NCBI GenBank assembly: GCA_000998025.1
Contig: LCJG01000022.1
Coordinates: 457-12,461, forward strand
Origin: Candidatus Collierbacteria bacterium GW2011_GWB1_44_6
GTDB taxonomy: Bacteria > Patescibacteriota > Microgenomatia > UBA1400 > MFAQ01
Direction of reading: 5' to 3'
Length of the DNA stretch: 12,005 bases
Of this stretch, positions 11,993-12,005 are shown one piece after another; within the stretch, counting starts at the first letter, position 1; each line of letters opens with the position of its first letter. The translations under genes were made by a program, and so were the position numbers. The notes below the pieces were generated by a model. It was not told the origin of the DNA. It did no database searches and worked only from the letters and a program-made list of their open reading frames with translations.

Positions 11993-12005
11993 GGACCTAA
12001 CTAGT

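Noticed and set aside
1..12005. CRISPR array, insertion sequence, tRNA or rRNA
   Set aside because: I saw no regularly spaced direct repeats, no transposase, no terminal inverted repeats around a gene and no tRNA- or rRNA-like conserved segments.

Overview
The window looks bacterial and most resembles a Candidate Phyla Radiation (Patescibacteria) genome. Points in favour are: many very small membrane proteins; a Rho whose usual N-terminal domain is replaced by a low-complexity tail; a sortase and a lipidated LysM/L,D-transpeptidase with Thr/Pro linkers; compact CCCGCC...GGCGGG terminators; and short GC-rich intergenic hairpins. The left-hand gene cluster (VWA lipoprotein, anchored solute-binding-like protein, TelA) would also fit Chloroflexota, so the phylum is an inference with moderate to low confidence.

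Left half (1-6385, all minus strand). Three transcription units can be read from promoters and terminators. The first, from a TTGACT/TATTAT promoter at 6357-6385, carries a four-helix membrane protein and a one-helix 92-residue protein, and ends at a strong terminator that overlaps the second stop codon. The second, from a promoter at 5474-5502, carries four genes: a lipoprotein with a solute-binding-like N-terminal half and a complete VWA domain; a two-helix membrane protein resembling XpaC; a membrane-anchored, cysteine-containing solute-binding-like protein; and TelA. It ends at a perfect hairpin at 396-419. The third is a secreted or anchored small protein with its own promoter, cut by the window edge. 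The products are predicted to lie outside, in and under the membrane, so this is a good candidate for an envelope-spanning TelA/VWA stress module.

Middle (6312-8683). rho lies on the minus strand behind a long upstream region. That region has two plausible promoters, a set of hairpins, an octa-C run and an unlisted 55-codon reading frame. The pairing of one hairpin works better as minus-strand RNA. A gap between rho and the left cluster (6312-6562) holds GC hairpins and a conspicuous array of GCCTTCAAG repeats just upstream of the cluster promoter.

Right part (8684-12005). A 65-residue two-helix protein is on the minus strand. On the plus strand follow a sortase, a remnant of a second sortase C-terminus, four small membrane proteins and a lipoprotein L,D-transpeptidase with a LysM domain. 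Most have their own promoter and terminator. The sortase and transpeptidase suggest cell-surface protein attachment and peptidoglycan cross-linking; the small proteins have no recognisable function. The last gene (52 codons, 11785-11943) and the partial first gene (1-271) are easily missed because of length or truncation.
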